DNA from: Pseudoalteromonas piscicida
Lineage (GTDB): Bacteria; Pseudomonadota; Gammaproteobacteria; Enterobacterales; Alteromonadaceae
Direction of reading: 5' to 3'
Length of the DNA stretch: 64,000 nucleotides
NCBI RefSeq assembly: GCF_002208135.1
Contig: NZ_CP021646.1
Location: 3,363,501 to 3,427,500, forward strand
This document shows, in pieces, positions 41,079-51,965 of this stretch; the first letter of the stretch is position 1, and every line of letters starts with the position of its first letter. The position numbers and the translations under genes are program-made. The notes beneath the pieces are model-generated. The model was not told where the DNA came from and ran no database searches. It saw only the letters and a list, made by a program, of their open reading frames with translations.

Positions 41079-42407
41079 ATGACAGCTATGACTCCAAGAG
41101 AGATTGTGCACGAGCTTGATCAACACATTATCGGTCAGGACAAAGCCAAAAAAGCCGTCGCGATTGCACTGCGCAACCGCTGGCGTCGTATGCAGCTTGA
41201 TGAAGAGCTGCGTGCAGAAGTTACACCAAAGAATATTTTGATGATCGGCCCAACGGGTGTGGGTAAAACCGAAATTGCTCGCCGTTTAGCAAAGCTTGCT
41301 AACGCGCCATTTATCAAAGTAGAAGCGACTAAGTTCACTGAAGTAGGTTATGTTGGTAAAGAAGTTGAAACCATCATCCGTGACCTAGTTGAAGTTTCTT
41401 TTAAACTAACACGTGAACAGCAGACCAAGAAATTCAAATTCCGCGCTGAAGAAGCTGCCGAAGAGCGTATTTTAGATGCACTTTTGCCACCAGCAAAAGA
41501 CGCTTGGGGTGAGTCTCAGCCAAATGAAAATTCGTCAACACGCCAGGTATTTCGTAAGAAACTACGTGAAGGTCAGTTAGACGACAAAGAAATTGAGATC
41601 GACATCGCAGAAACGGCGCCTCATGTTGAGATCATGTCACCTCCTGGTATGGAAGAAATGACCAGCCAGCTACAGAGCATGTTTCAAAACATGTCGGGTG
41701 ATAAGAAGAAGAACCGTAAGCTGAAAATTAAAGAAGCACTTAAGCTATTGATTGAAGAAGAGGCTGCAAAGCTTGTTAATCCAGAAGAGCTTAAAGAACA
41801 AGCGATTGAGTCCGTTGAACAAAACGGTATCGTGTTTATTGATGAAATCGATAAAATTTGTAAACGTGGTGAATCTTCTGGCCCAGATGTTAGCCGTGAG
41901 GGTGTACAACGCGACTTACTACCACTTATCGAAGGTTCAACCGTTAATACTAAACACGGTATGGTAAAAACCGACCACATTTTATTTATCGCGTCAGGTG
42001 CGTTCCAAATGGCCAAGCCGTCGGATTTAATCCCTGAGCTACAAGGTCGTTTACCTATTCGCGTTGAACTAGAAGCACTGACTGCGGGTGATTTCAAACG
42101 TATTCTAACTGAGCCAAATGCATCTCTTACAGAGCAGCAACAGGCGTTACTTAAAACAGAAGACGTCACTATCGACTTTACCGATGACGCTATCACCAAA
42201 CTTGCTGAAGCTGCCTATCAGGTCAACGAGAAAACTGAAAACATCGGTGCGCGCCGCCTTCACACAGTAATGGAAAAGCTGATGGAAGAGATTTCATTCG
42301 ATGCCAGTGAAAAGGCCGGTGATACCTTGACGATTGATGCCGCCTACGTTGAACAGCATTTAGACATGCTTGTTCAGGATGAAGATTTAAGCCGCTTCAT
42401 TCTGTAA
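41079..42407 (+). CDS. hslU: HslU ATPase/unfoldase subunit
   Basis: 442 residues, AAA+ ClpX-like. Walker A in [20 protein letters not shown], Walker [12 protein letters not shown], sensor and arginine region [15 protein letters not shown], and the C-terminal tail LSRFIL that inserts into HslV. The intermediate I domain covers about 110-240. Partner of hslV. Confidence 0.97.
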   Translation: MTAMTPREIVHELDQHIIGQDKAKKAVAIALRNRWRRMQLDEELRAEVTPKNILMIGPTGVGKTEIARRLAKLANAPFIKVEATKFTEVGYVGKEVETIIRDLVEVSFKLTREQQTKKFKFRAEEAAEERILDALLPPAKDAWGESQPNENSSTRQVFRKKLREGQLDDKEIEIDIAETAPHVEIMSPPGMEEMTSQLQSMFQNMSGDKKKNRKLKIKEALKLLIEEEAAKLVNPEELKEQAIESVEQNGIVFIDEIDKICKRGESSGPDVSREGVQRDLLPLIEGSTVNTKHGMVKTDHILFIASGAFQMAKPSDLIPELQGRLPIRVELEALTAGDFKRILTEPNASLTEQQQALLKTEDVTIDFTDDAITKLAEAAYQVNEKTENIGARRLHTVMEKLMEEISFDASEKAGDTLTIDAAYVEQHLDMLVQDEDLSRFIL

Positions 42408-42416
42408 ATAAAAACC

Positions 42417-42443
42417 AAAAGCGGAGCCTTGCTCCGCTTTTTG
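42417..42443 (+). terminator. Terminator after hslU
   Basis: aaaagcggagc cttg ctccgcttttt, ten bases after the hslU stop; T tract on the plus strand. Confidence 0.92.
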
Positions 42444-42456
42444 AGTTATAGCAATT

Positions 42457-42831
42457 ATGTATCAAGTCACCAAACTTCATTATCATACGCTCAGCAAAGT
42501 GCTCGATGTTTATTTTGAGGACAGCAGCTGTTTTACGCTAAGTGCCGAATTCTTGCGAACACACTCACCATCAGCCGAAGTACAAGGACATAGTCCAGCG
42601 CAAAAGCAACTCGTGCTAAACAAGCAGAATGTCGCTATCAAGACAATTGACCCCGTTGGACACTATGCTGCACGCTTTGTTTTTGATGATGGTCACGACT
42701 CAGGGCTCTACAGCTGGCAATATTTATATACCTTAGCTACACAGCACGATGCGCTATGGCAGGAATACGTAAACGCGGTAGAAAAGTATCAAACCCAAAA
42801 GGACAGCGTACCTATCAAGTTTGTGCCTTAA
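42457..42831 (+). CDS. DUF971-family protein
   Basis: 124 residues. The single domain (TKLHYHTLSKVLDVYFEDSS, LSAEFLRTHSPSAEVQG, VGHYAARFVFDDGHDSGLYS) is the DUF971 / gamma-butyrobetaine hydroxylase N-terminal-like fold. It lacks the hydroxylase catalytic half. Commonly found next to hslVU; role unknown. Its stop codon overlaps that of the convergent GrpB gene. Confidence 0.85.
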   Translation: MYQVTKLHYHTLSKVLDVYFEDSSCFTLSAEFLRTHSPSAEVQGHSPAQKQLVLNKQNVAIKTIDPVGHYAARFVFDDGHDSGLYSWQYLYTLATQHDALWQEYVNAVEKYQTQKDSVPIKFVP

Positions 42832-43346
42832 CCAAACCGCCATAACAATGCATGTTGCTCATGATATTGAATAAAGTCATTCTTAAATGCGATGTATTTC
42901 TCCATATCTTGGTTACAGGCGTTAACAGCTTCTTGCTTAACCTTAGCGTATTGTGTCGCTATATCTGGAAAAGTAATTAAATAGTCACGAAAGGCAAGGT
43001 GACGTTTAACTCCATCAGAACCGGCTAAAAAAGCATGCAGATGATGAGTTCTAGACACTATGCCTTTACGAAAATAACGACGCCCAGCAATACCAAACTC
43101 TCCCATTACCTCATAACCTAAATCACTCAGTTTTTCTGACTCTATGTCTAATTTATCTAAGTCATTCACTTCCAATAGCATATCAATTATTGGTTTAGCA
43201 CACAGCTGTGGAACCGATGTACTGCCTATATGGTGTAAAGCAGCTACATTTGCCTTGGATAGATGAGCGAGTATCGCCTGTTTCTCTTTATTGAACTGAT
43301 GCGGCCAATCCGAATTGTAACTTACCACTGCTATGTTGGTATTCAT
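42828..43346 (-). CDS. GrpB-family protein (UPF0157)
   Basis: 172 residues. VVSYNSDWPHQFNKEKQAIL and HHIGSTSVPQLCAKPIIDML are the GrpB / nucleotidyltransferase-like signature (GSTSVPGLxAKPIID). The family fold resembles nucleotidyltransferases but a reaction is not established for this branch. Stands alone and ends against DUF971. Confidence 0.85.
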   Translation of the reverse strand: MNTNIAVVSYNSDWPHQFNKEKQAILAHLSKANVAALHHIGSTSVPQLCAKPIIDMLLEVNDLDKLDIESEKLSDLGYEVMGEFGIAGRRYFRKGIVSRTHHLHAFLAGSDGVKRHLAFRDYLITFPDIATQYAKVKQEAVNACNQDMEKYIAFKNDFIQYHEQHALLWRFG

Positions 43347-43375
43347 TTAAGCGATACCTATATTGATTCTAAATA

Positions 43376-43405
43376 AAAGCCCCACTATAAATAAGTGGGG
43401 CTTTG
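43376..43405. terminator. Terminator between GrpB gene and chemoreceptor gene
   Basis: aaagcccca ctataaataag tggggcttt. It is downstream of the chemoreceptor gene on the minus strand; tails are modestly T-rich. Confidence 0.8.
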
Positions 43406-43434
43406 ACATAAAGAACCTCAGGCTGAATTGGTGC

Positions 43435-45315
43435 TTATACCTGATACTTAGCCACGGCTTCGTGTAATACGCGCGCTTGCTCTGCAACTTCTTCACTACT
43501 TTGTGCGTTAGAATGTGCATGCTCAGAAGCGCTCTGTGCAATATCTCTGATTTTTACTACATTCTTGTTCACTTCAGAAGCAACTTGATTTTGTTCATCA
43601 ATTGCCGTCGCAATATGTGTACTCATTTCCATAATAGTTTGTACATCTTGGGTGATCATGCTGAGCAACTCCCCTGCTTTTTCGGCTTGTGACACACTTT
43701 CGTTGCCTTGCTCACGGCATTGTTCCATGATGTTCACCACTTCTCGTGTACGCTGTTGCAGCGTAGAAATGATGCTTTCGATTTCTTGTGTAGAGTCTTG
43801 GGTACGCTGCGCAAGCGACCTAACTTCATCCGCCACAACAGCAAAACCGCGACCTTGTTCACCCGCGCGCGCGGCTTCAATGGCAGCGTTTAAAGCAAGT
43901 AAGTTTGTTTGCTCTGCAATACCACGGATCACATCCAATACCGAGCCAATGGTCTCACCATCACGTTCTAACTGAGCAACAACGCTTGAAGCACCACCTA
44001 ACGATTCCGATAACTGCATGATGTGCTCAATTGTTGCAGTGACCTGACGGCGACCTTGTTGCGCATTTTCATTCGTTGTCTCGGCTTTGTGCGCCGCTTC
44101 ACCAGTATTATGAGAAATGTCTTGGATCGTCGCTTGCATTTCGGTTGCAGCGGTTGCGACCATATCCGCTTCGTGCAACTGCTCCGCCATACCAGTACTC
44201 GTTTGAGTCGTTGTCTCAGTTAAATGATCTGTGGCTTCATTAATGGTTGCCAATGCACCATTCACATCCGCGATTAAATCTCTAAAGTCAGCAATTAGGC
44301 TATTAAAGTCACGGGTCATAATCGTGATTTCATCATTGCCGCTTTGCTCAATTTGTAGACTTAAATTATTTTCACGGCGAATACGTTCAATAGTTTGATA
44401 AACACGCTCTACGGGTTGAATAATTGAGCGACTAGTCGATAGCACCAGTGTCATCACGATAATGCCAGCCACAACAAATACACCGATGGCGAGCATCTGA
44501 GTTTTATCAACGTTCTCTTTGATCTCTGCTTTTGCCTGATCTACAACTTCAGTGACCACAGCATCACTTTTTTCGACACTTGCTTTCATTTTACCTAACG
44601 CACCGCTCGTCAAATCCAAGCCAAGTGATTCCTGTGCTCGGACTAAACTCGCAAATTTAGATTGATAGGTGTTCAATAAGCTAAGCAGCGTAGATTGATA
44701 TTGAGCATTAAACCCAGCACTGCGGATTTCCTGTGAAAACTGTGCAACTAGTTCATCAAAGCGTTTCTGGTATTTGATATCAAAACGTAGCATAAAGTCT
44801 TTTTCAGCACGGCGAAGCTGCAGCATGGTTGCAAGGAGTTGATAACTCTGCTGCTCTTTTAGTAGTGTTTCTACCTCATGAACCGCACCACGAAGCTCAC
44901 CGTAAAGGGCATCTTTTGGATGCAAGCCAATCGTTTTTTGTAATTGCACCACTTTTTGAAAGTCATCGTAATAACTTTTTGCTAAGCGTTCAAATTCATT
45001 GATCCGACCTAAATCGATATCAAAATCAGAAAAAGTACCTTGCAACAAGGTGAGCTTAGTTTGTAGCTCGCGATACTCGTTTTCAAACTCATTGAGTGAA
45101 TCTACCTGCTTGTAAAATAGGAAGTTTTTCTCGTGTTTGCGCATTGCTAATTCATGAATGTCGAGCTCTTCTGCATATTGAATGGTTTCATTCAATTTCA
45201 GCATAGTACGAGCTTCGTACATGATCATAATTAACATAACAACCAAGGCAATCCCTACCACTAATGCATTCACTTGCAAACGACGTCTGATAGTCAGATT
45301 TTCTAATACCGCCAT
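43435..45315 (-). CDS. Methyl-accepting chemotaxis protein with helical bimodular sensor
   Basis: 626 residues. Two membrane segments (about 13-32 and 278-300) flank a 245-residue periplasmic all-helical region ([20 protein letters not shown] onward) typical of the HBM sensor type, as in McpS of Pseudomonas putida, which binds organic acids. Then HAMP and the signalling hairpin tip [39 protein letters not shown]. The ligand here is unknown. Lone gene. Confidence 0.93.
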   Translation of the reverse strand: MAVLENLTIRRRLQVNALVVGIALVVMLIMIMYEARTMLKLNETIQYAEELDIHELAMRKHEKNFLFYKQVDSLNEFENEYRELQTKLTLLQGTFSDFDIDLGRINEFERLAKSYYDDFQKVVQLQKTIGLHPKDALYGELRGAVHEVETLLKEQQSYQLLATMLQLRRAEKDFMLRFDIKYQKRFDELVAQFSQEIRSAGFNAQYQSTLLSLLNTYQSKFASLVRAQESLGLDLTSGALGKMKASVEKSDAVVTEVVDQAKAEIKENVDKTQMLAIGVFVVAGIIVMTLVLSTSRSIIQPVERVYQTIERIRRENNLSLQIEQSGNDEITIMTRDFNSLIADFRDLIADVNGALATINEATDHLTETTTQTSTGMAEQLHEADMVATAATEMQATIQDISHNTGEAAHKAETTNENAQQGRRQVTATIEHIMQLSESLGGASSVVAQLERDGETIGSVLDVIRGIAEQTNLLALNAAIEAARAGEQGRGFAVVADEVRSLAQRTQDSTQEIESIISTLQQRTREVVNIMEQCREQGNESVSQAEKAGELLSMITQDVQTIMEMSTHIATAIDEQNQVASEVNKNVVKIRDIAQSASEHAHSNAQSSEEVAEQARVLHEAVAKYQV

Positions 45316-45420
45316 CGGCTTACCTACAATGTTAATAGACTGGCTAAAGTATAGCTGAAGCCTCTCAGCCTTGCCTCATAATAGGTAATTATTCTGGGTT
45401 CATATTACAAATTAATATAT

Positions 45421-46473
45421 TTACGCCGCTTTTACATACAAATTATTAACACCACTCCAGAGTTGACTGTGTAATAAATCAATATTATGCCACTGACGCC
45501 CAACCAGCCACTCCACCAGTGAGCTAGGGTCGGATGGAAAATAAAACGATGTTTTTGCATTTGTTTGCAGCCATTCCTCCAACGCGCCAGCATTGAGATA
45601 ATTCATCACTTGGGCGTAACCGAGCTCGGCTAACGTCTGCGCATTATTCTGTTGTTCAAATTGACCATCCAATGGCTTAAGTAGCAGCTTTTTACCGAGT
45701 TTTAACGCTTCACTAGACAGCTCAAACCCAGCATTTGCAATTACGCCACTGGTATTTCTTAAGTCCTGAATAAACCCAGAGCGACTCGGTTTTCTTAGAT
45801 GAATGTGTTGCAAAGAATCATTTTCAGCATTGGGGTGATAGCAGTAAAATTCCTTATCGGGAAAGTCTTTTAGCAACTCAATAATGCTATCCAATGCTTC
45901 AAACGGCAGATAGACCAAGACTTTATTAATTATCGATGCACACTGCTCTTGCTCAGCCTCATAAGGAATAAAAGGCGGAATGATATGCTTATCAAACGGT
46001 TGCCAGTGCACCCCAAGATGAATATCCGCTGGTGCAAAATACCGGATCAGGGCTTTGTGCCAAGGCTGTACGGCAAATTGTGGGACAGCATCATATAAAT
46101 ATGACGCTTGATGACTCATTGCTATCACCGGAACCTTTGCCAGCTTTCCTGCCCACGCACTGACAGGCTCAAAATCGTTAAAAATCAGATCATAACCTGA
46201 TACATCTAATTTTTTTACGTCGCGGATAAACTCACCAAACTTGAGCGATTGGAAGGTTTTTATGCGATTTAACTGGCCACGCTCGGTAACGAATGACAAC
46301 CCTCGGCAACTACGATAATCACCAAAATCATGCATATCGAAATAATTTTCCGAAGGACGTCCAGAAAAAAAATAGTCAACAGAAATTCCCATCTTGCGAA
46401 AGCAATTTGCCATTACCCGAGCTCGAGTAGTATGGCCATTTCCCGTTCCTTGAACACCATATAGTATTTTCAT
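45421..46473 (-). CDS. MJ1255/VC2487-type glycosyltransferase-like protein
   Basis: 350 residues. Starts KILYGVQGTGNGHTTRARVM, the GT-B nucleotide-sugar-like loop of this family, with VIAMSHQASYL, a mid-domain HPNAEND and GVIANAGFELSSEALKLGKK, LLLKPLDGQFEQQNNAQTL in the donor site. It resembles MurG/UGT-like transferases; substrate unknown. It overlaps the preceding PAP2 gene by four bases (ATGA), suggesting a functional pair in envelope glycan or lipid metabolism. Confidence 0.78.
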   Translation of the reverse strand: MKILYGVQGTGNGHTTRARVMANCFRKMGISVDYFFSGRPSENYFDMHDFGDYRSCRGLSFVTERGQLNRIKTFQSLKFGEFIRDVKKLDVSGYDLIFNDFEPVSAWAGKLAKVPVIAMSHQASYLYDAVPQFAVQPWHKALIRYFAPADIHLGVHWQPFDKHIIPPFIPYEAEQEQCASIINKVLVYLPFEALDSIIELLKDFPDKEFYCYHPNAENDSLQHIHLRKPSRSGFIQDLRNTSGVIANAGFELSSEALKLGKKLLLKPLDGQFEQQNNAQTLAELGYAQVMNYLNAGALEEWLQTNAKTSFYFPSDPSSLVEWLVGRQWHNIDLLHSQLWSGVNNLYVKAA

Positions 46474-46994
46474 ACGCTTCCTAATATCACTATCGCTAAA
46501 CTTGCACAGGCAATACCCATTGCCGCACCAAGCACCACATCAAGTGGATAATGTACACCTACAATTACGCGTGACAATGACACCCCAGAGGCCCAAATCA
46601 TCAACGGAAACGCAGCCAGCGGAATTTGTTCTATCAAGCAAGTCGCATATAGCCAAGCGCCAGCACTATGTCCCGAAGGCAGACTAAATTTGTCGCTCGG
46701 CGTCAACAAGGCTTTCACGGCGTAGCAGTCACATGGTCGTAATCGTGCAAAACGATTTTTTAGATAGAAGTAAAGCGGCCTTTCAATTACAAAGGCCAAA
46801 ATCACAGTGAGTGCAAATTGCTGACCTAGCTGCTCCAAAAAAAGAGCACACGCAATTGCTACCAACACATAGAGTCCACCATTGCCACTTTTGGATAGAC
46901 CTAATGCTATCAATCTAAACCAGTTTCTTGGTTTAGGGCAAAACACCACAAAGTATAATGCAGCGTCCAGCTCAGCTAGTTTTGCTTTCATCAT
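46470..46994 (-). CDS. PAP2-family membrane phosphatase
   Basis: About 174 residues, four to five transmembrane segments. Phosphatase motifs: KNRFARLRPCD, SLPSGHSAGAWL, and SRVIVGVHYPLDVVLGAAMG, which together make the acid-phosphatase/lipid-phosphate-phosphatase active site. Likely dephosphorylates a lipid phosphate such as undecaprenyl or phosphatidyl phosphate at the membrane. An ATG at 46994 after TTAGG is favoured; a GTG at 47003 is possible. Confidence 0.85.
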   Translation of the reverse strand: MMKAKLAELDAALYFVVFCPKPRNWFRLIALGLSKSGNGGLYVLVAIACALFLEQLGQQFALTVILAFVIERPLYFYLKNRFARLRPCDCYAVKALLTPSDKFSLPSGHSAGAWLYATCLIEQIPLAAFPLMIWASGVSLSRVIVGVHYPLDVVLGAAMGIACASLAIVILGSV

Positions 46995-47152
46995 TCGAGT
47001 CACGCCTAATTGCTCACAATATCAGCATAGAAGAGCAAAATAACAAATGGGTGACACTTTTAAGACACAAATATGTAAGTTGAATCAAAGCATTGCTAAG
47101 CACAAGTATGAGAGTATACTGGTTATCGACAATCAATATTCGAGGATTCAAT

Positions 47153-47656
47153 ATGGAATACAGCACTTCTGATCTTTGTGACCACTTTGCTGATGTGGTT
47201 GATGTGCTAGAGCCTATGTTCATCAATTTTGGCGGCCAGACGTCATTTAGTGGTCGTATCACTACCGTCAAATGTTTTGAAAACAATGAGCAAATCCAAG
47301 ATGTACTACAACAAGACGGTACTGGTCGTGTGCTGCTCGTTGATGGTGGAGGTTCAACTCGTCGAGCACTGGTTGATATTGATTTAGCTGAGCTGGCGGT
47401 CGAGAACAACTGGCAAGGCATCATCGTTTACGGTGCGGTGCGCCATGTTGATGAACTAGAAGAAAGCGATATTGGTATTCAAGCTATCGCTTCTATCCCC
47501 GTTGCAGCAGATAGCAGTGGCAGTGGTGAAGTTGGCATTCCCGTTAATTTCGCTGGTGTGTCTTTTTACGAAGACGATTTTGTTTACGCCGACTCCACGG
47601 GCATTATCATCTCTGCGGAAGAGTTAATTTTAGAAGATGATAACGAAGACAATTAA
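47153..47656 (+). CDS. rraA: RraA, regulator of ribonuclease E activity
   Basis: 167 residues from the ATG at 47153 (GAGG site nearby; an ATG 20 codons upstream has no site). Begins [20 protein letters not shown]; contains [58 protein letters not shown] and an acidic tail (EDDNEDN). It binds and inhibits RNase E. A relative of the 4-hydroxy-4-methyl-2-oxoglutarate aldolase fold. Ahead of hutG by 18 bp, which may be read through. Confidence 0.94.
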   Translation: MEYSTSDLCDHFADVVDVLEPMFINFGGQTSFSGRITTVKCFENNEQIQDVLQQDGTGRVLLVDGGGSTRRALVDIDLAELAVENNWQGIIVYGAVRHVDELEESDIGIQAIASIPVAADSSGSGEVGIPVNFAGVSFYEDDFVYADSTGIIISAEELILEDDNEDN

Positions 47657-47674
47657 GCGCTAGAAGTAACAGTC

Positions 47675-48730
47675 ATGAGTACAGCAGTCCGTATATATGA
47701 TGAAAGTGATATTACCACTTTTGTTAGTGCAAGAGCCGGTGAAACCAGAATTTGGCAAAGCATCAGCTTTTTACAATGTAATCATGACTACGCGGCTTCG
47801 CTAAGAGACGCTGCCCAGTTTGGGATCCGCTATGTCTTGTTGGGGATCCCTGAGGATATTGGTCCGCGCGCCAATTGCGGGCAAGGCGGCGCAGAGCTTG
47901 GTTGGCGAGCCTTCTTAAAGCGTTTTTTAAATCAGCCGGATAACCAGTTTTTGTCGGGCGATAAGATCTTGTTGCTAGGCGAGGTGGATACTCAAGCCAT
48001 TCAAACGAGCGCACGCTCGCTTGATAACACCATTGGCGAACAGTTAGCGCAGTTACGCGCTCTCTGTGCCGACCTCGACAACCAAGTTATTGCAGCCCTA
48101 GCACCTATCTTTGCTGCAGGCTTGGAGCCAATCATCATCGGTGGTGGTCACAATAATGCTTTTGGTATTTTGCAGGCACATTTCGAGGCCAGCAAACGTG
48201 CCGCTGGTGCCATAAACTTTGACCCTCATGCTGACTTTAGAGCTTGTGAAGGTAGACATAGCGGTAATGGCTTCAGTTATGCTCATCAGGCTGGTAACTT
48301 GTCGCACTATCATGTCATCGGCTTACACGAGCACAAAAATAACCAAACCATTCTTACTCAATTGCAAAACGCAGGCTTCGGATTTTCAAGTTATCAAGCG
48401 ATAAAAACCAGACAGACTCAGAGTTTATCAGCATCACTCGACAAAGCGTTGGCGACGATGCCTAGCGACATTCCGTTAGGAGTAGAGTTAGACGTTGATG
48501 CCATCGTCGGTATGCCTGCAAGTGCCCTGACCTATCAAGGCTTTACAAGTAGCGATGCCGAATATTTTGTTTACCGTATGGCTCAGGTTCGAAACGCCAA
48601 ATATCTGCACTTATGTGAAGCAGCCCCTGCTAGACACCCACTTGGCGAACAGGCGGGTATCGAGCATTGCGGCCAAATACTAACGAATCTTGCTAACGCT
48701 TACTTAAGTACCCGTCAACAGGGCCACTAA
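47675..48730 (+). CDS. hutG: Formimidoylglutamase HutG (arginase family)
   Basis: Last hut step in this route: hydrolyses N-formimidoyl-glutamate to glutamate and formamide. 351 residues of the ureohydrolase fold. Manganese ligands: IIIGGGHNNAFG, NFDPHADFRACEGRHSGNGF and ELDVDAIVGMP. The rest of the hut genes lie 2 kb away, which makes formimidoylglutamase more likely than arginase or agmatinase. The start ATG at 47675 follows rraA closely. Confidence 0.87.
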   Translation: MSTAVRIYDESDITTFVSARAGETRIWQSISFLQCNHDYAASLRDAAQFGIRYVLLGIPEDIGPRANCGQGGAELGWRAFLKRFLNQPDNQFLSGDKILLLGEVDTQAIQTSARSLDNTIGEQLAQLRALCADLDNQVIAALAPIFAAGLEPIIIGGGHNNAFGILQAHFEASKRAAGAINFDPHADFRACEGRHSGNGFSYAHQAGNLSHYHVIGLHEHKNNQTILTQLQNAGFGFSSYQAIKTRQTQSLSASLDKALATMPSDIPLGVELDVDAIVGMPASALTYQGFTSSDAEYFVYRMAQVRNAKYLHLCEAAPARHPLGEQAGIEHCGQILTNLANAYLSTRQQGH

Positions 48731-48773
48731 CACTCTCGGTGCCTGGGCCAATATTACGATTGGTAGGCCGTGG

Positions 48774-50558
48774 TTATTGAGGCAGTCTTTGTTTAAGCCA
48801 ACTGATCAAAATATTACTATTCTGTGGCCGCGAAAAATAAAATCCTTGCGCTGCCACCGTGCCAATGCTTTTTACAAACTCTAGCTGCCCAAGAGATTCA
48901 ATGCCCTCGCCAATCACGCGACAATGTTTTTCTTGATGCATCTCGACAATGCCTTTTACCAAAGATTTGGTATGCCCCATGTGTTCAGGTTCTTGCGTCA
49001 TATTGCGCGACAATTTCACGTACTCAAAACGCAGTGCGGGCAACTTAGCGAGCACCAGAGGCGCATCACCAAAACTATCGACACACATTTTCACACCCAG
49101 ATTTTTTAAGCGGCTGATCATCGCAATTTCTTGCTCATCTAGCTCAGCGAGCATACTGGCTGGACACTCGATAATAATAGCTCCTGGGCTTAACTGATGG
49201 TTGAGCATAGTGTAATCAATAAACTCGATAAAGCTTTCGCTCAAGAGCTCAGCACCAAACACATTAATACTGATGGGAACGCTGATCCCTTCCATTTTCA
49301 GTGCTAATGCGATTTCGCAAGCACGCTCTAACACATATTCAGCAACGGGAATAGCCAGCCCAACTAAACGAATATCATCAATAAACTCATTCGCACTTAA
49401 AATCCCTTGCTTTGGATGCTGCCAGCGCAACAATAATTCCACAAACTCAATGCTATTATCTTCATGACGAACGACAGGATGAAAGTAGAGCTCAAATTCA
49501 GATCTAAAGTTGATTTTAGCTAACTCCGACAACCTAACCTGCTGCTCGAGTCGATGGATTTGCATACGCTGCTGATAAGGCACGACCTGTTGGTGACCAT
49601 GCTGATGTGCTTCTGATTGTGTATCTAGCGCTAAAAACACGCAAGAAATCAGATTCTCAAGCTGTCCCATTTCTTCATCGCAATTCACATAACTCGCACG
49701 CATCATGATCTCTAACGTACAGCTACCAACATTGAATGGCTTTAAAGTGCTGTTTGATATTTCTTCAATTAGCTGCTCATGAAAGTGCTTACCATGCTTT
49801 AACGAACACACAAACGCAAAATTAAGGCCACCTAAATGTGCCATCTTTGCAGTTTCATTGCCATGAGTGATAGCCATAACATCACCTGATTGCAAACATT
49901 GTGCGATACGATTAGCCGACTGAGCTAACAGCAAGTCACCAAACTCACGGCCTAAATGAAAATTCACCTGCTCGAAGCCCATGAGGCGAACAAGTACGAG
50001 CATACAAGGGCTACTCTCCGTTTGACGATATTCATTAAAAGCACGTTTAAAACTTTGCCGACCAGGTAAACCCAAACTTTCATGTTCGGTGTGGTCATCA
50101 TCATGTTCTTTTAATTCAAACTCATTCGCATCGCTATATGCTTGATAGGCGAGAAGAAAGCTATACATAAGCACGATGACAATTGCGCCATGTTGAGCAG
50201 GCAGTGTCCAAAGGTATTCAGACACCGTCCACATTACCAGAGAGATTATCGCCGTTGCACTGATTAACAATAAACCGCTTTTATGCTCATGTAAGCCATG
50301 GAACAAGTAAAGGAGTAACGTCAAAGTAAGTAAATGTAATGTAGTGATATTGCCCGTAAAGGCGAGCAGCATTGCAAGTGTTGCACTACTAAGGTGAGCC
50401 AATTTCAGCGTACCAGAGGGGCGCTGCAGCATTAATGCTAACGCCCCCATCAAAATGGCTCCGGCCATGCCAGCCATTATTGGTGTAATAAGTATCGCGA
50501 TTCCTTCAGACAGCAATAATTCTGTGGCTCCGCCACTTGCTGTTGAAATTGAAAGCAT
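48774..50558 (-). CDS. Membrane protein with degenerate GGDEF and EAL domains
   Basis: 594 residues. About five membrane helices (20-145), then a GGDEF-like region in which the signature is GGLNF, so cyclase activity is unlikely. The EAL-like domain (about 330-590) has ELL instead of EAL, DSF where active enzymes have DDF, and KLS where they have KxD; the glutamate in GEGIES remains. Several metal or catalytic residues are therefore changed. It probably senses or binds instead of degrading c-di-GMP. Lies between hutG and hutI on the opposite strand; no link to histidine is evident. Confidence 0.82.
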   Translation of the reverse strand: MLSISTASGGATELLLSEGIAILITPIMAGMAGAILMGALALMLQRPSGTLKLAHLSSATLAMLLAFTGNITTLHLLTLTLLLYLFHGLHEHKSGLLLISATAIISLVMWTVSEYLWTLPAQHGAIVIVLMYSFLLAYQAYSDANEFELKEHDDDHTEHESLGLPGRQSFKRAFNEYRQTESSPCMLVLVRLMGFEQVNFHLGREFGDLLLAQSANRIAQCLQSGDVMAITHGNETAKMAHLGGLNFAFVCSLKHGKHFHEQLIEEISNSTLKPFNVGSCTLEIMMRASYVNCDEEMGQLENLISCVFLALDTQSEAHQHGHQQVVPYQQRMQIHRLEQQVRLSELAKINFRSEFELYFHPVVRHEDNSIEFVELLLRWQHPKQGILSANEFIDDIRLVGLAIPVAEYVLERACEIALALKMEGISVPISINVFGAELLSESFIEFIDYTMLNHQLSPGAIIIECPASMLAELDEQEIAMISRLKNLGVKMCVDSFGDAPLVLAKLPALRFEYVKLSRNMTQEPEHMGHTKSLVKGIVEMHQEKHCRVIGEGIESLGQLEFVKSIGTVAAQGFYFSRPQNSNILISWLKQRLPQ

Positions 50559-50582
50559 AATCTATTGCTTATAAAAGGATCA

Positions 50583-51809
50583 TTACTGATTAAGTTTACC
50601 TAAGATCCACAAATTTGACAGGTCTGCTACACCAAATTGATAACTTAACTGTGCAGGATGGGTAATGTCCCATAAAGCTAAGTCCGCGCGCGTTCCAACT
50701 TTCAATACACCACGATCGCTTAAACCCAAGGCCTTCGCGGCATTAACCGTAACACCGCTAAGCGCTTCTTCCGGCGTCATTCTAAATAATGTGCATGCCA
50801 TGTTAAGCATCAATCGCAGTGAGCACAAAGGCGCAGTACCTGGGTTGAAGTCGCTCGCGAGTGCCATTGCTACTTTGTGCTTTCTGAGCAAGTCAATTGG
50901 TGGCAATTGCGTTTCTCGTAAGAAATAAAAAGCGCCGGGTAAAAGTACCGCAGTAACATCCCCTTTCGCCATCGCTTTTACACCCGCTTCATCAAGATAT
51001 TCAATATGGTCTGCTGAGAGCCCTTTAAACTTTGCCACAAGTTCGCTGCCATGTTGATTAGATAGCTGCTCAGCATGACACTTAACCTGTAATCCCAACT
51101 GTTGTGATCGAGTAAATACTTGCTCAGTTTGCTGATAGGTAAATCCCACGTTCTCACAAAATACATCAACAGCCGTTGCTAACTGACGCGAAGCAACTTG
51201 TGGCAGCATCTCTTCACAGACTAAATCAATGTAGGCTTGGCTATTGTCTTTGTATTCTGGGGGTAATGCATGCGCGCCCAAGAACGTACTATGCACATCA
51301 ATCGGGTGATGCTCATTAAGTAATTGATTAATTTCCAACAGTTTTAGCTCATTTTCAACGTCAAGGCCGTAACCCGATTTACTTTCAACCGTTGTGACCC
51401 CTTCTTTGAGTAAACTATTCAAGCGATTCTTACCATTAACATACAGAGTCTCTCTGTCTGCCAATCGTGTTGCCTTAACCGTACTTGCGATACCACCACC
51501 TTGCGCGGCGATCTCTTGATATGAAGCCCCCAGTAATCGTTGCTCAAATTCGTTGGCCCGTGAACCCGCAAATAAAATATGCGTGTGGCAGTCGATTAAT
51601 CCAGGGGTCAACCATTGGCCATTGGCTTTATGAATAGGTGTTGCAATAGCGTCAACCTCAGGCAGTTCACTCCGAGGGCCTAACCAATTAATTTTGCCAT
51701 CTTTAATGGCAATCGCTGCATTTTCTATCGCACCATAAGGAGTATCCAAACTAGGATCCATAGTTGCAATATTGACATCGATAATAAGCAAATCCGCTTC
51801 TAACATCAT
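50583..51809 (-). CDS. hutI: Imidazolonepropionase HutI
   Basis: Third step of histidine breakdown: hydrolyses imidazolone propionate. About 408 residues. Amidohydrolase metal site at [12 protein letters not shown], then [51 protein letters not shown] and [17 protein letters not shown] precedes the double ATG at 51809/51806; an ATG further out at 51869 overlaps the promoter and operator. Divergent from hutC, with a shared HutC box in the gap. Confidence 0.95.
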   Translation of the reverse strand: MMLEADLLIIDVNIATMDPSLDTPYGAIENAAIAIKDGKINWLGPRSELPEVDAIATPIHKANGQWLTPGLIDCHTHILFAGSRANEFEQRLLGASYQEIAAQGGGIASTVKATRLADRETLYVNGKNRLNSLLKEGVTTVESKSGYGLDVENELKLLEINQLLNEHHPIDVHSTFLGAHALPPEYKDNSQAYIDLVCEEMLPQVASRQLATAVDVFCENVGFTYQQTEQVFTRSQQLGLQVKCHAEQLSNQHGSELVAKFKGLSADHIEYLDEAGVKAMAKGDVTAVLLPGAFYFLRETQLPPIDLLRKHKVAMALASDFNPGTAPLCSLRLMLNMACTLFRMTPEEALSGVTVNAAKALGLSDRGVLKVGTRADLALWDITHPAQLSYQFGVADLSNLWILGKLNQ

Positions 51810-51902
51810 ACTTGTCCTATCTAAATCAAATCCATATGCCATCACATTAAAATAAGTAAACTCGCTCACTGCGAGATTTATTAATTGAGTCTATCAGGGA
51901 TA

Positions 51903-51916
51903 CTTGTATATACAAG
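51903..51916. promoter_or_regulatory. HutC operator between hutI and hutC
   Basis: Perfect 14-bp palindrome cttgtatatacaag. It lies between the divergent hutI and hutC starts. The core ttgtatatacaa is repeated upstream of hutU at 52814-52825, so the same repressor probably controls both transcripts and its own gene. Confidence 0.88.
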
Positions 51917-51965
51917 AGAAGTGTGCCATCTTTATTTACATAAATATGAACTCGAGACAATAACT

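Noticed and set aside
40506..41126. 206-codon frame antisense to hslV
   Set aside because: Shadow of hslV codon use; no ribosome site or known family, and hslV is certain.
41684..42199. 171-codon frame antisense to hslU
   Set aside because: Serine-rich translation typical of the antisense of a conserved gene.
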